The notes under the pieces: model-generated
Seen by the model: only the letters and a program-made list of their open reading frames with translations
Told to the model about the DNA's origin: nothing
Databases searched by the model: none
Origin: Deltaproteobacteria bacterium
Lineage (GTDB): Bacteria > Desulfobacterota > WTBG01
NCBI GenBank assembly: GCA_013139225.1
Contig: WTBG01000232.1
Location: 1-24,852, forward strand
DNA: 24,852 nucleotides
Reading direction: 5' to 3'
Shown: piece by piece, positions 1-7,714 of the stretch
How the letters are laid out: each line of letters opens with the position of its first letter
How positions within the stretch are numbered: the stretch's first letter is position 1
Position numbers and translations under genes: made by a program

Positions 1-75
1 TGGGGTGTCGACAAGTGGCAAGTCATAGGATTTTGGTTCCTACACTCGGAGGTTCGAATCCTCCCACCCCAGCCA
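1..75 (+). tRNA. tRNA-Gln (anticodon TTG)
   Basis: This is a complete cloverleaf. The acceptor stem TGGGGTG (1-7) pairs with CACCCCA (65-71), the discriminator is G72, and CCA is encoded at 73-75. The D stem is GAC/GTC (10-12 with 22-24). The anticodon stem TAGGA/TCCTA encloses a loop with TTG at the anticodon position. The T arm is GGAGG-TTCGAAT-CCTCC. The U1-A72 type first pair is typical of bacterial tRNA-Gln. The gene begins at the first base of the window, so its promoter is not visible. A tRNA-Gln just ahead of prs is a familiar gene order in several Gram-negative groups. Confidence 0.96.
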
Positions 76-152
76 TTTTCTTAATTTGAACGCAGATTTT
101 GCTGAAAAAGGAGATATCAGTATTCACACCCTATAATACAAACAATTTGGTG

Positions 153-181
153 TTGACATATACTTAAATATCTTATATAAG
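153..181 (+). promoter_or_regulatory. Sigma-70-type promoter for prs-rplY-pth
   Basis: A perfect -35 box TTGACA (153-158) is followed, after a 17-bp spacer, by TATAAG (176-181), a near-consensus -10. The expected start of transcription is near 188, giving a leader of about 50 bases before the prs GTG start. It lies in the AT-rich gap between the tRNA and prs, so prs need not rely on readthrough from the tRNA. The call rests on sequence pattern only. Confidence 0.7.
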
Positions 182-239
182 CAAGCACGTAAAAATTAAC
201 CATATACGAAAAACATTACGACAGTGAGGACTTTTACCT

Positions 240-1181
240 GTGTTAGATAAATTAAAGATATTTTCTGGAAATGCAAATATTCCATTAGCTCGAGAAATCT
301 GTAACTCGCTGGATATTCCCCTTGGCAAAGCTAACGTTAAAAAGTTCAGTGACGGTGAAATTCAGTTGGAAATTGAAGAAAATGTGAGGGGAATGGACGT
401 TTTTATAGTGCAATCAACCTGTACACCAGTCAATGTTTCTTTGATGGAATTGTTGATCATGATGGATGCTATAAAAAGGGCTTCAGCAGAAAGAATTACA
501 GCGGTTATCCCTTACTATGGTTATGCCAGGCAGGATCGGAAGGTTGCCCCCAGAGTACCCATCACCGCTAAATTGGTGGCTGATCTCATAACCACGGCTG
601 GAGCTGATAGAATTCTTACCATTGATCTCCATGCAGGTCAAATACAGGGATTTTTTAATATTCCAGTTGACCACTTGTATGCCGCTCCGGTCATGGTGGA
701 ATTCATAAAGAGTAAATTTGCAGATAATCTTGTAATTGTTTCTCCTGATGCAGGAGGGGTTGAAAGGGCAAGGGCATTTGCCAAAAGGTTAGGTGCTTCT
801 TTAGCTATCATTGATAAGAGAAGGACAAAACCAAATGAATCCACTGTAATGAACATCATTGGAGAAATAAAAGGCAAAACAGCACTTCTTCTTGATGATC
901 TGGTCGACACCGCTGGAACTCTTACTCAAGCAGCCAATGCACTTCGCAATGAGGGAGCAGCTAAAATTGTGGCCTGCTGTACTCACCCAGTCCTCTCAGG
1001 AACAGCAATTGAAAAGATTAGTAAATCAGGTTTACAGCAGATGGTAGTTACAGATACGATTCCCTTGCGGGAAGATGCTAAATCCTGCAAGAAGATAAGC
1101 ATCCTCTCTGTTGCAAGCTTGCTAGGTGAAGCTATAAAAAGGATTCATAACAACGACTCAGTAAGTTCTTTATTTGTCTAA
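240..1181 (+). CDS. prs: Ribose-phosphate pyrophosphokinase (PRPP synthetase)
   Basis: This enzyme makes 5-phosphoribosyl 1-diphosphate from ribose 5-phosphate and ATP in the cytoplasm, feeding purine, pyrimidine, NAD, histidine and tryptophan synthesis. The 313-residue length is normal for class I enzymes. Visible motifs are RQDRK (97-101, ATP site), the family signature DLHAGQIQGFF (129-139), the catalytic flexible-loop DKRR (about 192-195), and the PRPP-binding DDLVDTAGTL (219-228). The start is GTG at 240, preceded by a GAGGA ribosome site (226-230). It is the first gene after the TTGACA/TATAAG promoter and is followed 37 bp later by rplY. Confidence 0.97.
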   Translation: MLDKLKIFSGNANIPLAREICNSLDIPLGKANVKKFSDGEIQLEIEENVRGMDVFIVQSTCTPVNVSLMELLIMMDAIKRASAERITAVIPYYGYARQDRKVAPRVPITAKLVADLITTAGADRILTIDLHAGQIQGFFNIPVDHLYAAPVMVEFIKSKFADNLVIVSPDAGGVERARAFAKRLGASLAIIDKRRTKPNESTVMNIIGEIKGKTALLLDDLVDTAGTLTQAANALRNEGAAKIVACCTHPVLSGTAIEKISKSGLQQMVVTDTIPLREDAKSCKKISILSVASLLGEAIKRIHNNDSVSSLFV

Positions 1182-1218
1182 AAACACATCAACATCTTCT
1201 TGTCTTTAAGGAGGTAAA

Positions 1219-1926
1219 ATGCCAGAAAAATCAAAGCTAACTGCAACTGTTCGCAAAGAAACTGGAAAAGAGGTAGCTGGAAGATTACGAAAAAATGGAA
1301 TGCTTCCAGCAGTAGTCTATGGTCATAAAAAAGCTTCGATTCCACTAACCATTGATTTAAAACAACTAAAACATTTGATTAAGGGCGAAAAAAGTGAGCA
1401 CAAGCTCTTTGACTTGTCAATAGAAGGAAATGGTGGACCCACAGAGAAAACAGTAATGATCAAAGAGCTTCAAATTGACCCTGCTAAAAGGCATTATCTC
1501 CATGTTGATTTCTTTGAAGTAGCTATGGATGAAGAGGTAACTATATCAATTCTCATTAAGCTTACCGGTGAAGCCGAAGGAGTCAAGATAGGTGGAGTTC
1601 TCCAGCAAGTTCGGAGAGAACTTGAAATCAGATGCTTACCATCTCATATTCCAGATAGTTTGGAATTTGATGTAAGCCTCCTCAATATAGGAGATTCCGT
1701 TCACTTAAAAGACTTGCAACTACCTTCAGGTGTTAAGGTTCTGGAAGATGTCGATCTTACTATCGCTACCGTACTTTCCCCAACCATTGAGAAAGAAGTA
1801 GAAGAAGAAGTTCCTGAGGAGGCAGAAGAAGAGAAAGCTGCTGCCGAGGAAGGTGAAGAGAAGAAAGTAGATGAGGAAAAGAAAGCGGCAGAAGGGGATA
1901 AAGAAGAAAAGAAAAAAAAGGATTGA
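1219..1926 (+). CDS. rplY: 50S ribosomal protein L25 / general stress protein Ctc
   Basis: This protein binds 5S rRNA in the large ribosomal subunit. It is the long, two-domain Ctc/TL5 form. Residues 1 to about 95 are the L25 fold (KETGKEVAGRLRKNGMLPAVVYG region) and about 100-190 the C-terminal TL5 beta domain. Residues from about 193 to 235 are a low-complexity tail almost entirely of Glu, Lys and Ala, which is common in this family and likely disordered. A very strong AAGGAGG ribosome site (1208-1214) precedes the ATG. The prs-rplY-pth order is widely conserved and suggests one operon; pth starts 12 bp after the stop codon. Confidence 0.95.
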   Translation: MPEKSKLTATVRKETGKEVAGRLRKNGMLPAVVYGHKKASIPLTIDLKQLKHLIKGEKSEHKLFDLSIEGNGGPTEKTVMIKELQIDPAKRHYLHVDFFEVAMDEEVTISILIKLTGEAEGVKIGGVLQQVRRELEIRCLPSHIPDSLEFDVSLLNIGDSVHLKDLQLPSGVKVLEDVDLTIATVLSPTIEKEVEEEVPEEAEEEKAAAEEGEEKKVDEEKKAAEGDKEEKKKKD

Positions 1927-1938
1927 TCAGGAGCGCTG

Positions 1939-2508
1939 GTGAAACTGATCGTGGGTTTAGGAAACCCTGGCAAGGAATTTGCTTTAAGCAGACATAATAT
2001 CGGCTTTCTCGTAATTAATAGTTTAGCTAGAGAAAATGGTATAGTTCTCAAGGGTAGGAAGTTTAAAAGCAGGTGGGGAAGGGGAAAAATCTCCAGACGC
2101 ACGGCAATCCTGGCCAAGCCTCATACCTTTATGAATTTAAGTGGAGAAGCCGTAAGCGCTATTACCCATTTTTACAAAATAGCCCCCCAGGATATTATCG
2201 TTGTTCATGATGATAGCGATATTGAGTTTGGATGCTTAAAAATAAAAACAAGTGGCGGGAGTGGGGGGCATCGTGGCATAGATTCTATAATCACCTTGTT
2301 AAAAGATGATACATTTATACGAATCAGAGTGGGGATAGGTAAACCTTCTCCCTACATTGATCACTCAGAATTTGTACTCTCCCCCTTCAATGAGACGGAA
2401 CAAAAAAGCTTAAAACAAGTTATCAATAAAGCACAGGATTGTCTTGAAATGGTTATTACACATGGTCATGAAGCTGCCATGAACAAGTTCCATTGTAAAA
2501 GACAATAA
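1939..2508 (+). CDS. pth: Peptidyl-tRNA hydrolase
   Basis: Pth cleaves peptidyl-tRNAs that drop off the ribosome and so recycles tRNA. The 189-residue length is typical. Catalytic residues are visible: N9 in GLGNPG, H19 in SRHNIGF (the catalytic base), N66 in FMNLSG, and the acidic HDDSD segment (90-94) matching the family's conserved Asp. The motif normally written GGHNG reads GGHRG here, a variant I believe is common outside enterobacteria. The start is GTG at 1939 with a CAGGAG ribosome site just after the rplY stop, so it is probably translated from the prs-rplY message. Confidence 0.95.
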   Translation: MKLIVGLGNPGKEFALSRHNIGFLVINSLARENGIVLKGRKFKSRWGRGKISRRTAILAKPHTFMNLSGEAVSAITHFYKIAPQDIIVVHDDSDIEFGCLKIKTSGGSGGHRGIDSIITLLKDDTFIRIRVGIGKPSPYIDHSEFVLSPFNETEQKSLKQVINKAQDCLEMVITHGHEAAMNKFHCKRQ

Positions 2509-2511
2509 AAA

Positions 2512-2579
2512 ACCACAGATTTACCCCGTTAGATGTTCACTATATAGTGAGGGGGATACACAGAGAGATTCTCTGCGGT
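2512..2579. repeat. Degenerate dispersed repeat in the hppA leader, with a nested palindrome
   Basis: The gap between pth and hppA begins with ACCACAGAT (2512-2520) and resumes at ATACACAGAGAG (2556-2567), ending in a small hairpin CAGAGA-GAT-TCTCTG (2561-2575). Between these halves lies CCCC...GGGG DNA holding a perfect 14-bp palindrome TCACTATATAGTGA (2537-2550). The outer sequence resembles a CCACAG...ACACAGAG type intergenic repeat also seen at 7184-7267. The inner piece looks like a second element inserted in it. Whether the palindrome acts as an operator for hppA cannot be told. Confidence 0.4.
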
Positions 2580-2618
2580 ACAGTTTGACAACACTAAATC
2601 ACTATAAAGGAGGAAAGG

Positions 2619-4700
2619 ATGGTAAACGAAACTCTAACTTATTATGTCCCACTCTTTGGGATAATCGCCATTTTGTTTGCTTTTGTTAAAGCAAACTGGG
2701 TAAACAAACAAGACACCGGCACAGATAGGATGAAAGAAATTTGTGGTTTTGTGAGAGAAGGTGCTATGGCTTTTTTATACAGAGAATACAAAGTACTCAT
2801 TATCTTTGTCATCTGCGTGGCTATTCTCCTTGCTGTAGCTAATATGAAAGGTACACCTGATGCCTATCGCAGCCCTTTAATTGCCTTATCTTTTGTCTTT
2901 GGTGCTTTTTGTTCAGGCCTTTCTGGTTTTTTTGGTATGCGTGTTGCTACCGCTGCTAATGTCAGGACTACCAATGCAGCTCGAACCAGTTTAAACGATG
3001 CTTTAAAGGTAGCCTTTTCCGGCGGATCTGTCATGGGCATGTGTGTGGTCGGTCTGGGCATTTTGGGCCTGGGCATTTTGCTTGCTCTTTATAGAAATAT
3101 GGGACTGCTGGGGGATGCCTCTTCCGACTTTTCTAACATAATTACCGTTATCAGCGGGTTCTCTTTAGGAGCATCATCAATTGCACTATTTGCCAGAGTA
3201 GGGGGCGGCATTTATACAAAAGCCGCCGATGTAGGAGCTGACTTAGTCGGAAAAGTTGAGGCAGGAATCCCTGAAGACGACCCTCGTAACCCTGCTACTA
3301 TTGCTGATTTAGTGGGGGATAACGTAGGAGATGTAGCCGGAATGGGAGCAGACCTTTTTGAATCTTACGTAGGTTCTATTGTAGGTGCTATGGTTTTAGG
3401 AGCTACAACCATGGGATTTGCAGGATCCGCTTATAATGCTGTAATACTGCCTTTGATTATAGCAGGGGTAGGGATTCTCGTTTCCATAGTGGGAACATTC
3501 TTTGTACGGGTGAAAGAAGGTGGGAGTCCTCAGGCAGCCCTCAATACCGGAACCTTTGGCGCAGCAGCTATAATGCTTGTCGTAACCTATTTCCTCTGTG
3601 TCAAATTTATTCCCAGTGAAATAACTATAGCTGGTTTTGCAGGAATCTCTGCCAGTGATGTCTTTCTTGCTACCATTGTCGGATTAATTGCAGGAGTTTT
3701 AGTCGGCGTAACCGCTGAATATTATACCTCCAAAGACAGGAAACCCGCTCAAGATATAGCCAGAGAATCAAAAACAGGTCCTGCAACAATAATCATTGCA
3801 GGTGTTGCTACCGGCATGCGCTCAACCTGCCCCACAATAATCTGGATTGCCGCAGCTATCCTTCTTTCTCATTATTTTGCTGGGTTGTATGGGATTGCCA
3901 TCGCGGCACTGGGCATGCTTTCAACCACGGGAATTCAGCTTGCAGTAGATGCCTATGGTCCCATCGCTGACAATGCTGGAGGGCTGGCCGAGATGGCAGA
4001 ATTACCTCCGGAAGTAAGGAAAAGAACGGACAACCTGGATGCAGTAGGAAACACCACAGCCGCAATTGGGAAAGGTTTTGCTATTGGTTCAGCAGCATTG
4101 ACTGCCCTTGCCCTATTTGCTGCTTTTAGAATTCAGGCTGGCGTTGAGACACTGGATTTAACAAAACCAAGTATCATGGCCGGTCTTTTTATTGGAGGTA
4201 TGCTTCCTTACCTTTTCTCGGCTATGGCAATGAAAGCAGTTGGCTCAGCAGCAAAAGATATGATCGTGGAGGTAAGAAGACAATTTAAAGAGATTCCTGG
4301 TTTACTTGAAGGTAAAGCCAAGGCCGATTATGCCAAATGTGTGGATATCTCTACAACAGCGGCAATTAAAAAAATGGTTGCTCCAAGTCTAATGGCTATA
4401 ATAGTCCCTGTAGTCTTTGGGTTTATCAGCAAAGAGGCACTGGGTGGTCTTCTAGCCGGCGTTACAGTTTCAGGAGTTCTTCTTGCTGTATTTCAAGCCA
4501 ATGCTGGTGGAGCATGGGATAATGCCAAAAAATGGATAGAAGAAGGCAATCTAGGAGGGAAGGGTTCTGAACCACACAAAGCAGCAGTAATAGGGGATAC
4601 AGTGGGTGACCCCTTTAAAGACACTTCCGGTCCATCTCTTAATATACTTATAAAATTAATGTCTGTTGTGGCTCTGGTTATCGCACCTTTAATTAAGTAA
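2619..4700 (+). CDS. hppA: Membrane-bound ion-translocating pyrophosphatase
   Basis: This polytopic inner-membrane protein (693 residues) couples pyrophosphate hydrolysis to pumping of H+ or Na+. The substrate-binding signature DVGADLVGKVEAG (about 204-216) and the following acidic run with DDPRNPATIADLVGDNVGD are intact, as is the C-terminal GDTVGDPFKDTSGPS. The site that sets potassium dependence reads GNTTAAIGKG (477-486). Alanine in the position occupied by lysine in K+-independent enzymes, with glycine three residues later, places it in the K+-dependent subfamily. I cannot decide between Na+ and H+ transport. AAAGGAGG (2606-2613) is a strong ribosome site. It stands alone and ends at a strong terminator (4733-4764). 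Confidence 0.96.
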   Translation: MVNETLTYYVPLFGIIAILFAFVKANWVNKQDTGTDRMKEICGFVREGAMAFLYREYKVLIIFVICVAILLAVANMKGTPDAYRSPLIALSFVFGAFCSGLSGFFGMRVATAANVRTTNAARTSLNDALKVAFSGGSVMGMCVVGLGILGLGILLALYRNMGLLGDASSDFSNIITVISGFSLGASSIALFARVGGGIYTKAADVGADLVGKVEAGIPEDDPRNPATIADLVGDNVGDVAGMGADLFESYVGSIVGAMVLGATTMGFAGSAYNAVILPLIIAGVGILVSIVGTFFVRVKEGGSPQAALNTGTFGAAAIMLVVTYFLCVKFIPSEITIAGFAGISASDVFLATIVGLIAGVLVGVTAEYYTSKDRKPAQDIARESKTGPATIIIAGVATGMRSTCPTIIWIAAAILLSHYFAGLYGIAIAALGMLSTTGIQLAVDAYGPIADNAGGLAEMAELPPEVRKRTDNLDAVGNTTAAIGKGFAIGSAALTALALFAAFRIQAGVETLDLTKPSIMAGLFIGGMLPYLFSAMAMKAVGSAAKDMIVEVRRQFKEIPGLLEGKAKADYAKCVDISTTAAIKKMVAPSLMAIIVPVVFGFISKEALGGLLAGVTVSGVLLAVFQANAGGAWDNAKKWIEEGNLGGKGSEPHKAAVIGDTVGDPFKDTSGPSLNILIKLMSVVALVIAPLIK

Positions 4701-4732
4701 CGGTTCCTCTGCCCTCTTCAGCGAAAGGGAAT

Positions 4733-4764
4733 AAAATCTCCCCTTTGGCAAGGAGAGATTTTTT
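4733..4764 (+). terminator. Rho-independent terminator after hppA
   Basis: AAAATCTC-c-CCTT (4733-4745), a TGGC loop and AAGG-a-GAGATTTT (4750-4762) form a 12-bp stem with one C/A mismatch, followed by more T residues to 4764. The A-run on the left arm means it could also stop transcripts on the other strand. Confidence 0.85.
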
Positions 4765-4817
4765 AGAAACACGATCCAAAACGTTTTTCATTAGACATCA
4801 ATATGGAGGAAGTTAAG

Positions 4818-5645
4818 ATGACAAAAAGAAATACATTGCGGTGGATATTTGTATCACTAGTATTACTGTCTTTTCTATGGATTGGCTGTGGTGAAAAGGC
4901 ACTACAGTTGAGATTCAAATTCAATGAAGGAGATGAACACAAATACAGTTTGATCCAAGATTCTGTAACTACCACGGAATTCATGGGGAAAAAGATGGAA
5001 ATGCCTAGCAAGACCGAAATCACTCTTACACAGAAAGTAGAAAAGGTTGATCAGGGGATAGCGGAACTCAACGTCACTTATGACACCTTTAACATGGAAA
5101 TGAATGTCGGGGGTAAACAGATACCCAGCAATATGGGCAAATCAATGGTTGGGAAAATTAATATAATGAAAATACGTGAAAACGGAGAGATAATTGAACC
5201 TAAAGGAGTTAAGGCAATGGTGGGTTTGCAGGGGCTTGGCAGTGACATTAAAAATATATTTTTCAGCCTCTATCCCCAGTTTCCTGAAGATAAACTAAAA
5301 GCAGGAAATAGCTGGACACAAAAACAGGAGATTCCTCAATCTCAAATGGGCGTGGTAATTGAGTATCAATACACCTTAACAAAACTGGAAAAGAAAAAAG
5401 AGTATGACTGTGCAGTACTAGACTACACTATTGCTATGACTATTGAGGGTGGGGAACAAGCGAAAATGAATATGAAAGGAAGTGGAAAAGGAAAGGGTAC
5501 TACCTATTTCGCCTATGAAAAAGGTTTGTTAGTGGAAAGTGAGGTAGAAATGGACCTTACCATGTCCATTTTTGCTCCATTGCCAACAGGGGAACAGGAG
5601 ATTCCCACTTCAACTCATCAAACGATAAAATTAAGTCTCATGTAG
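4818..5645 (+). CDS. Putative lipoprotein of unknown function
   Basis: The gene encodes about 275 residues. I chose ATG 4818 because GGAGGA (4805-4810) lies 7 bases before it, while the upstream in-frame ATG at 4803 overlaps that same site and cannot have it as its ribosome site. The N-terminus has basic residues, a hydrophobic stretch and FLWIGC, a lipobox with Trp at the -3 position, which is unusual. The mature part is predicted beta-rich, with RFKFNEGDEHKYSL early on. It resembles small uncharacterised lipoproteins that carry this F-x-F-x-x-G-[DE]-x-x-x-Y-x-L start (possibly DUF6263), but I am not sure. The next gene is convergent, on the other strand. Confidence 0.75.
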   Translation: MTKRNTLRWIFVSLVLLSFLWIGCGEKALQLRFKFNEGDEHKYSLIQDSVTTTEFMGKKMEMPSKTEITLTQKVEKVDQGIAELNVTYDTFNMEMNVGGKQIPSNMGKSMVGKINIMKIRENGEIIEPKGVKAMVGLQGLGSDIKNIFFSLYPQFPEDKLKAGNSWTQKQEIPQSQMGVVIEYQYTLTKLEKKKEYDCAVLDYTIAMTIEGGEQAKMNMKGSGKGKGTTYFAYEKGLLVESEVEMDLTMSIFAPLPTGEQEIPTSTHQTIKLSLM

Positions 5646-5745
5646 CCGTCTATTATAGTCCGAAAACTTAACAAATGGGTCAAGTTTTTTCAAAATATAC
5701 ACTTCCGCAAAGAGATGCTGGATGCTACTATAATCTTGTATTGAT

Positions 5746-6516
5746 TTACTGCATTATGTAAATCCTCTCTCCTTCTTCCAACTTCTTAATATCTTCCCAG
5801 GCACTCCTTGAAAATTTTGACTGCACTGGTTGTTTTAAGACTAACCTGTAAAAATAAAGAGACTTCTCCCGATATTTCTTAGCTTCAACTGTGTTTCTCA
5901 ATTCTGCCTGAGGGGAAAATGCATAGATTTCATAGATTATGTGTAAGCGGTGAGCTACCTGGTAATATACCTCAGGCCGAAGTGATGAAGTTGGATATTT
6001 TTGCAGAATCTTTTCAAGATATCCTATCTCTTCCAAAGGTCCTTCTGGCAACCCCTTATAATCACAAACCCAAGGGATGAGATGGTAAGTCGCCTCATCA
6101 GCATAGTTGCTATCAGGAAACCTTTCCATCATTTCTTTGAAACACTCAAGATTGTACTGGATACCACAGGGCCCTTCCAGCCAGCATTGATAATGGCCAT
6201 ATTTCCCCAGGAAATTTTTCCTGGCTTCCTCCTCTGATTTACCATCTTTTATCAGTTGAAGATAATCCTGTTCCACAAGCCCCTTAAATCCATCACCCAA
6301 CTTCATAAGCGCTATGTCATAATACTCAGACTCGGGAAACGCTTTCATGAATTCCTGGCACTTTTCAACTGCTTGCTCGTAGAACTTAGTCTTTGACAGC
6401 TCCATAATCTCTATAAGCTGTAGCTTTTCATCACTAAGCTTGCGCTCAGGCATTGGTATAAAGATACAGGAGTTGACGAACAGAATGAGGAGAAGAAAAA
6501 TTTTTATACGATGCAT
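5746..6516 (-). CDS. BamD-like tetratricopeptide lipoprotein
   Basis: This 256-residue protein has a signal peptide ending in LFVNSC, a usable lipobox (Val at -3, Ser at -1), so it should be lipid-anchored. Helical repeats follow, of the type seen in BamD/YbgF outer-membrane lipoproteins: KFYEQAVEKCQEFMKAFPES, later CFKEMMERFPDSNYADEA and EKILQKYPTSSLRPEVYY. The recurring F/Y-P-x-S end of each repeat is characteristic. An insertion with three Cys (about 109-125) separates the first and second repeats and is not typical of BamD. It may be a BamD relative or an unrelated TPR lipoprotein; the role is unknown. The ribosome site AAGGGAAG lies very close to the ATG. Confidence 0.75.
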   Translation of the reverse strand: MHRIKIFLLLILFVNSCIFIPMPERKLSDEKLQLIEIMELSKTKFYEQAVEKCQEFMKAFPESEYYDIALMKLGDGFKGLVEQDYLQLIKDGKSEEEARKNFLGKYGHYQCWLEGPCGIQYNLECFKEMMERFPDSNYADEATYHLIPWVCDYKGLPEGPLEEIGYLEKILQKYPTSSLRPEVYYQVAHRLHIIYEIYAFSPQAELRNTVEAKKYREKSLYFYRLVLKQPVQSKFSRSAWEDIKKLEEGERIYIMQ

Positions 6517-6702
6517 CTTCCCTTTATCACAAAAGTAGTTAACAAATTATATAGCAGGAATTTCCATATGCTCAAAATAATCACAACCATCAGTTAAAAG
6601 CATACCACGTCATCTGATATCAATCAACTACTATTGATTTTTCCCCTCTTGCCTAAGTGTTTCAGATATGGTAGCATTAAATTTACTTGTTCTGGGTAAT
6701 AA

Positions 6703-7167
6703 ATGTCAGAAAAAATGATTTGTCAAAACAAGAAGGCGCGGCATGATTTCCACATTATCAATACTTATGAAGCCGGCCTGGTTCTTAAGGGAAGTGAGGT
6801 AAAATCATGTCGATCAGGGAGGGCCAATCTTAAAGATGGTCACGCCCGGATTAAAGATGGAGAAATATATCTTGTCAATACCCATATCAGCCCTTATACC
6901 TATGCCCATCAGCTCAACCATGATCCTTTAAGAGAACGTAAGTTACTCTTTCACAAAAGTGAGATTAAAAAACTTTACGGCAAGATAAGGGAAAAGGGCT
7001 TTACGCTAATCCCTCTAAAAATGTACTTTAAAAATGGGAAGGTGAAGGTTGAGATGGCTGTAGCCAAGGGCAAAAAGACACATGATAAACGTGAGGATAT
7101 AAAGCGAAAAGATTTTGCCCGTGAGGAAGAAAAGGATTTCAAAGGAAAAAAGATAAAAGGAATATAA
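6703..7167 (+). CDS. smpB: SsrA-binding protein SmpB
   Basis: SmpB binds tmRNA and brings it to stalled ribosomes for trans-translation. The 154 residues match the family length. Landmarks are the N-terminal NKKARHDF segment, YEAGLVLKGSEVKS, VNTHISPY, the RERKLLFHKSEI block, and the basic C-terminal tail starting KKTHDKRE, which sits in the mRNA channel. The ssrA gene follows 117 bp downstream on the same strand, a sensible functional pairing. The ribosome site before ATG 6703 is poor (GGGTAATAA); ATG 6715 is an alternative start four codons in. Confidence 0.96.
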   Translation: MSEKMICQNKKARHDFHIINTYEAGLVLKGSEVKSCRSGRANLKDGHARIKDGEIYLVNTHISPYTYAHQLNHDPLRERKLLFHKSEIKKLYGKIREKGFTLIPLKMYFKNGKVKVEMAVAKGKKTHDKREDIKRKDFAREEEKDFKGKKIKGI

Positions 7168-7183
7168 GTACCATCAAAAGGAT

Positions 7184-7267
7184 TTAAGCACTAAGCACAG
7201 AAAGGAGGAAAGATAAAACATCTGCTCTTTGATATCTAAATATACTCTGTGTCCTCTGTGGTTTGGT
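7184..7267. repeat. MITE-like dispersed repeat in front of ssrA
   Basis: The left end AAGCACTAAGCACAGA (7187-7202) is roughly the reverse complement of the right end TCTGTGTCCTCTGTGGTTT. The two define a short inverted-repeat element of about 80 bp between smpB and ssrA. Similar CCACAG/ACACAGAG pieces occur in the hppA leader (2512-2579), so at least two degraded copies of one family are present. The element occupies the region where the ssrA promoter would be expected. Confidence 0.45.
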
Positions 7268-7284
7268 TTTGACAATAAAAGAAA

Positions 7285-7641
7285 GGGGGCGAAATGGTTT
7301 CGACGGGGATAAGTGAAGCTTAAGGGGCATGCCGAGGTCCTACTTGCTCGTTAAACAGGTGGGATTAAACATAATTGCAAACGATTATGATTACGCCCTT
7401 GCTGCCTAATCAGCAGTAAGCGTTCTTTTAGCTTTTGCCTGCGGGGCTAAAAAGGACGTCGACTCAGCGGGATAGTCTTCACCTCATGCTTATGGAGATG
7501 AAGATGAAACTAAATAAGCTAGCTCTTTAAGAATCCTGCCTGTGGGAGTTTCAAGGAGCGAAACTTAATATACAGGCTAATCATGTAGAACCTTAAGTGG
7601 AGTATTTCCGGACGCGGGTTCGACTCCCGCCGCCTCCACCA
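7285..7641 (+). ncRNA. ssrA: Transfer-messenger RNA (tmRNA)
   Basis: This is a one-piece tmRNA of 357 nt with a tRNA-Ala-like domain. The 5' end GGGGGCG (7285-7291) pairs with CGCCTCC (7631-7637), with one G-U pair, followed by A and an encoded CCA (7639-7641). The 5' signature GGTTTCGACGGGG (7296-7308) and the T arm GCGGG-TTCGACT-CCCGC near the 3' end are diagnostic. The mRNA-like part starts at the GCA resume codon 7377. It rescues stalled ribosomes together with SmpB, encoded just upstream. A short T-run (7644-7648) directly follows the CCA. Confidence 0.97.
7377..7409 (+). other. tmRNA tag reading frame (ANDYDYALAA)
   Basis: The resume codon GCA (7377) opens a ten-codon frame, ANDYDYALAA, ending at TAA (7407-7409). 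With the alanine carried by tmRNA itself, the tag would be AANDYDYALAA. The ALAA end is the classic ClpXP/ClpAP degron, and the DYDY centre differs from the DENY of enterobacteria. Confidence 0.93.
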
Positions 7642-7714
7642 TCTTTTTAGCATATTTAGTATAAATTAGAGTATATTTAAGTTTATTTGATTACCAATAG
7701 TTTTGGAGGAACGA

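Noticed and set aside
1701..2117. 138-codon minus-strand frame rich in serine and phenylalanine
   Set aside because: It is the antisense shadow of the Glu/Lys-rich tail of L25 and the start of pth.
2585..2590. TTGACA upstream of hppA as a -35 box
   Set aside because: The only -10-like sequence (TATAAA 2603-2608) is 12 bp away and overlaps the ribosome site region, which is too close.
6619..6642. ATCAAT/ATTGAT hairpin followed by T residues before smpB as a terminator
   Set aside because: The 6-bp stem is almost all A-T and too weak to call; no plus-strand gene ends nearby.
7269..7274. TTGACA just before ssrA as its -35 box
   Set aside because: It lies about 10 bases before the mature 5' end, so a start from it would fall inside the tmRNA.
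7703..7714. TTG start giving the membrane protein four extra residues
   Set aside because: Those codons contain the GGAGGA ribosome site for ATG 7715, so the ATG is the natural start.
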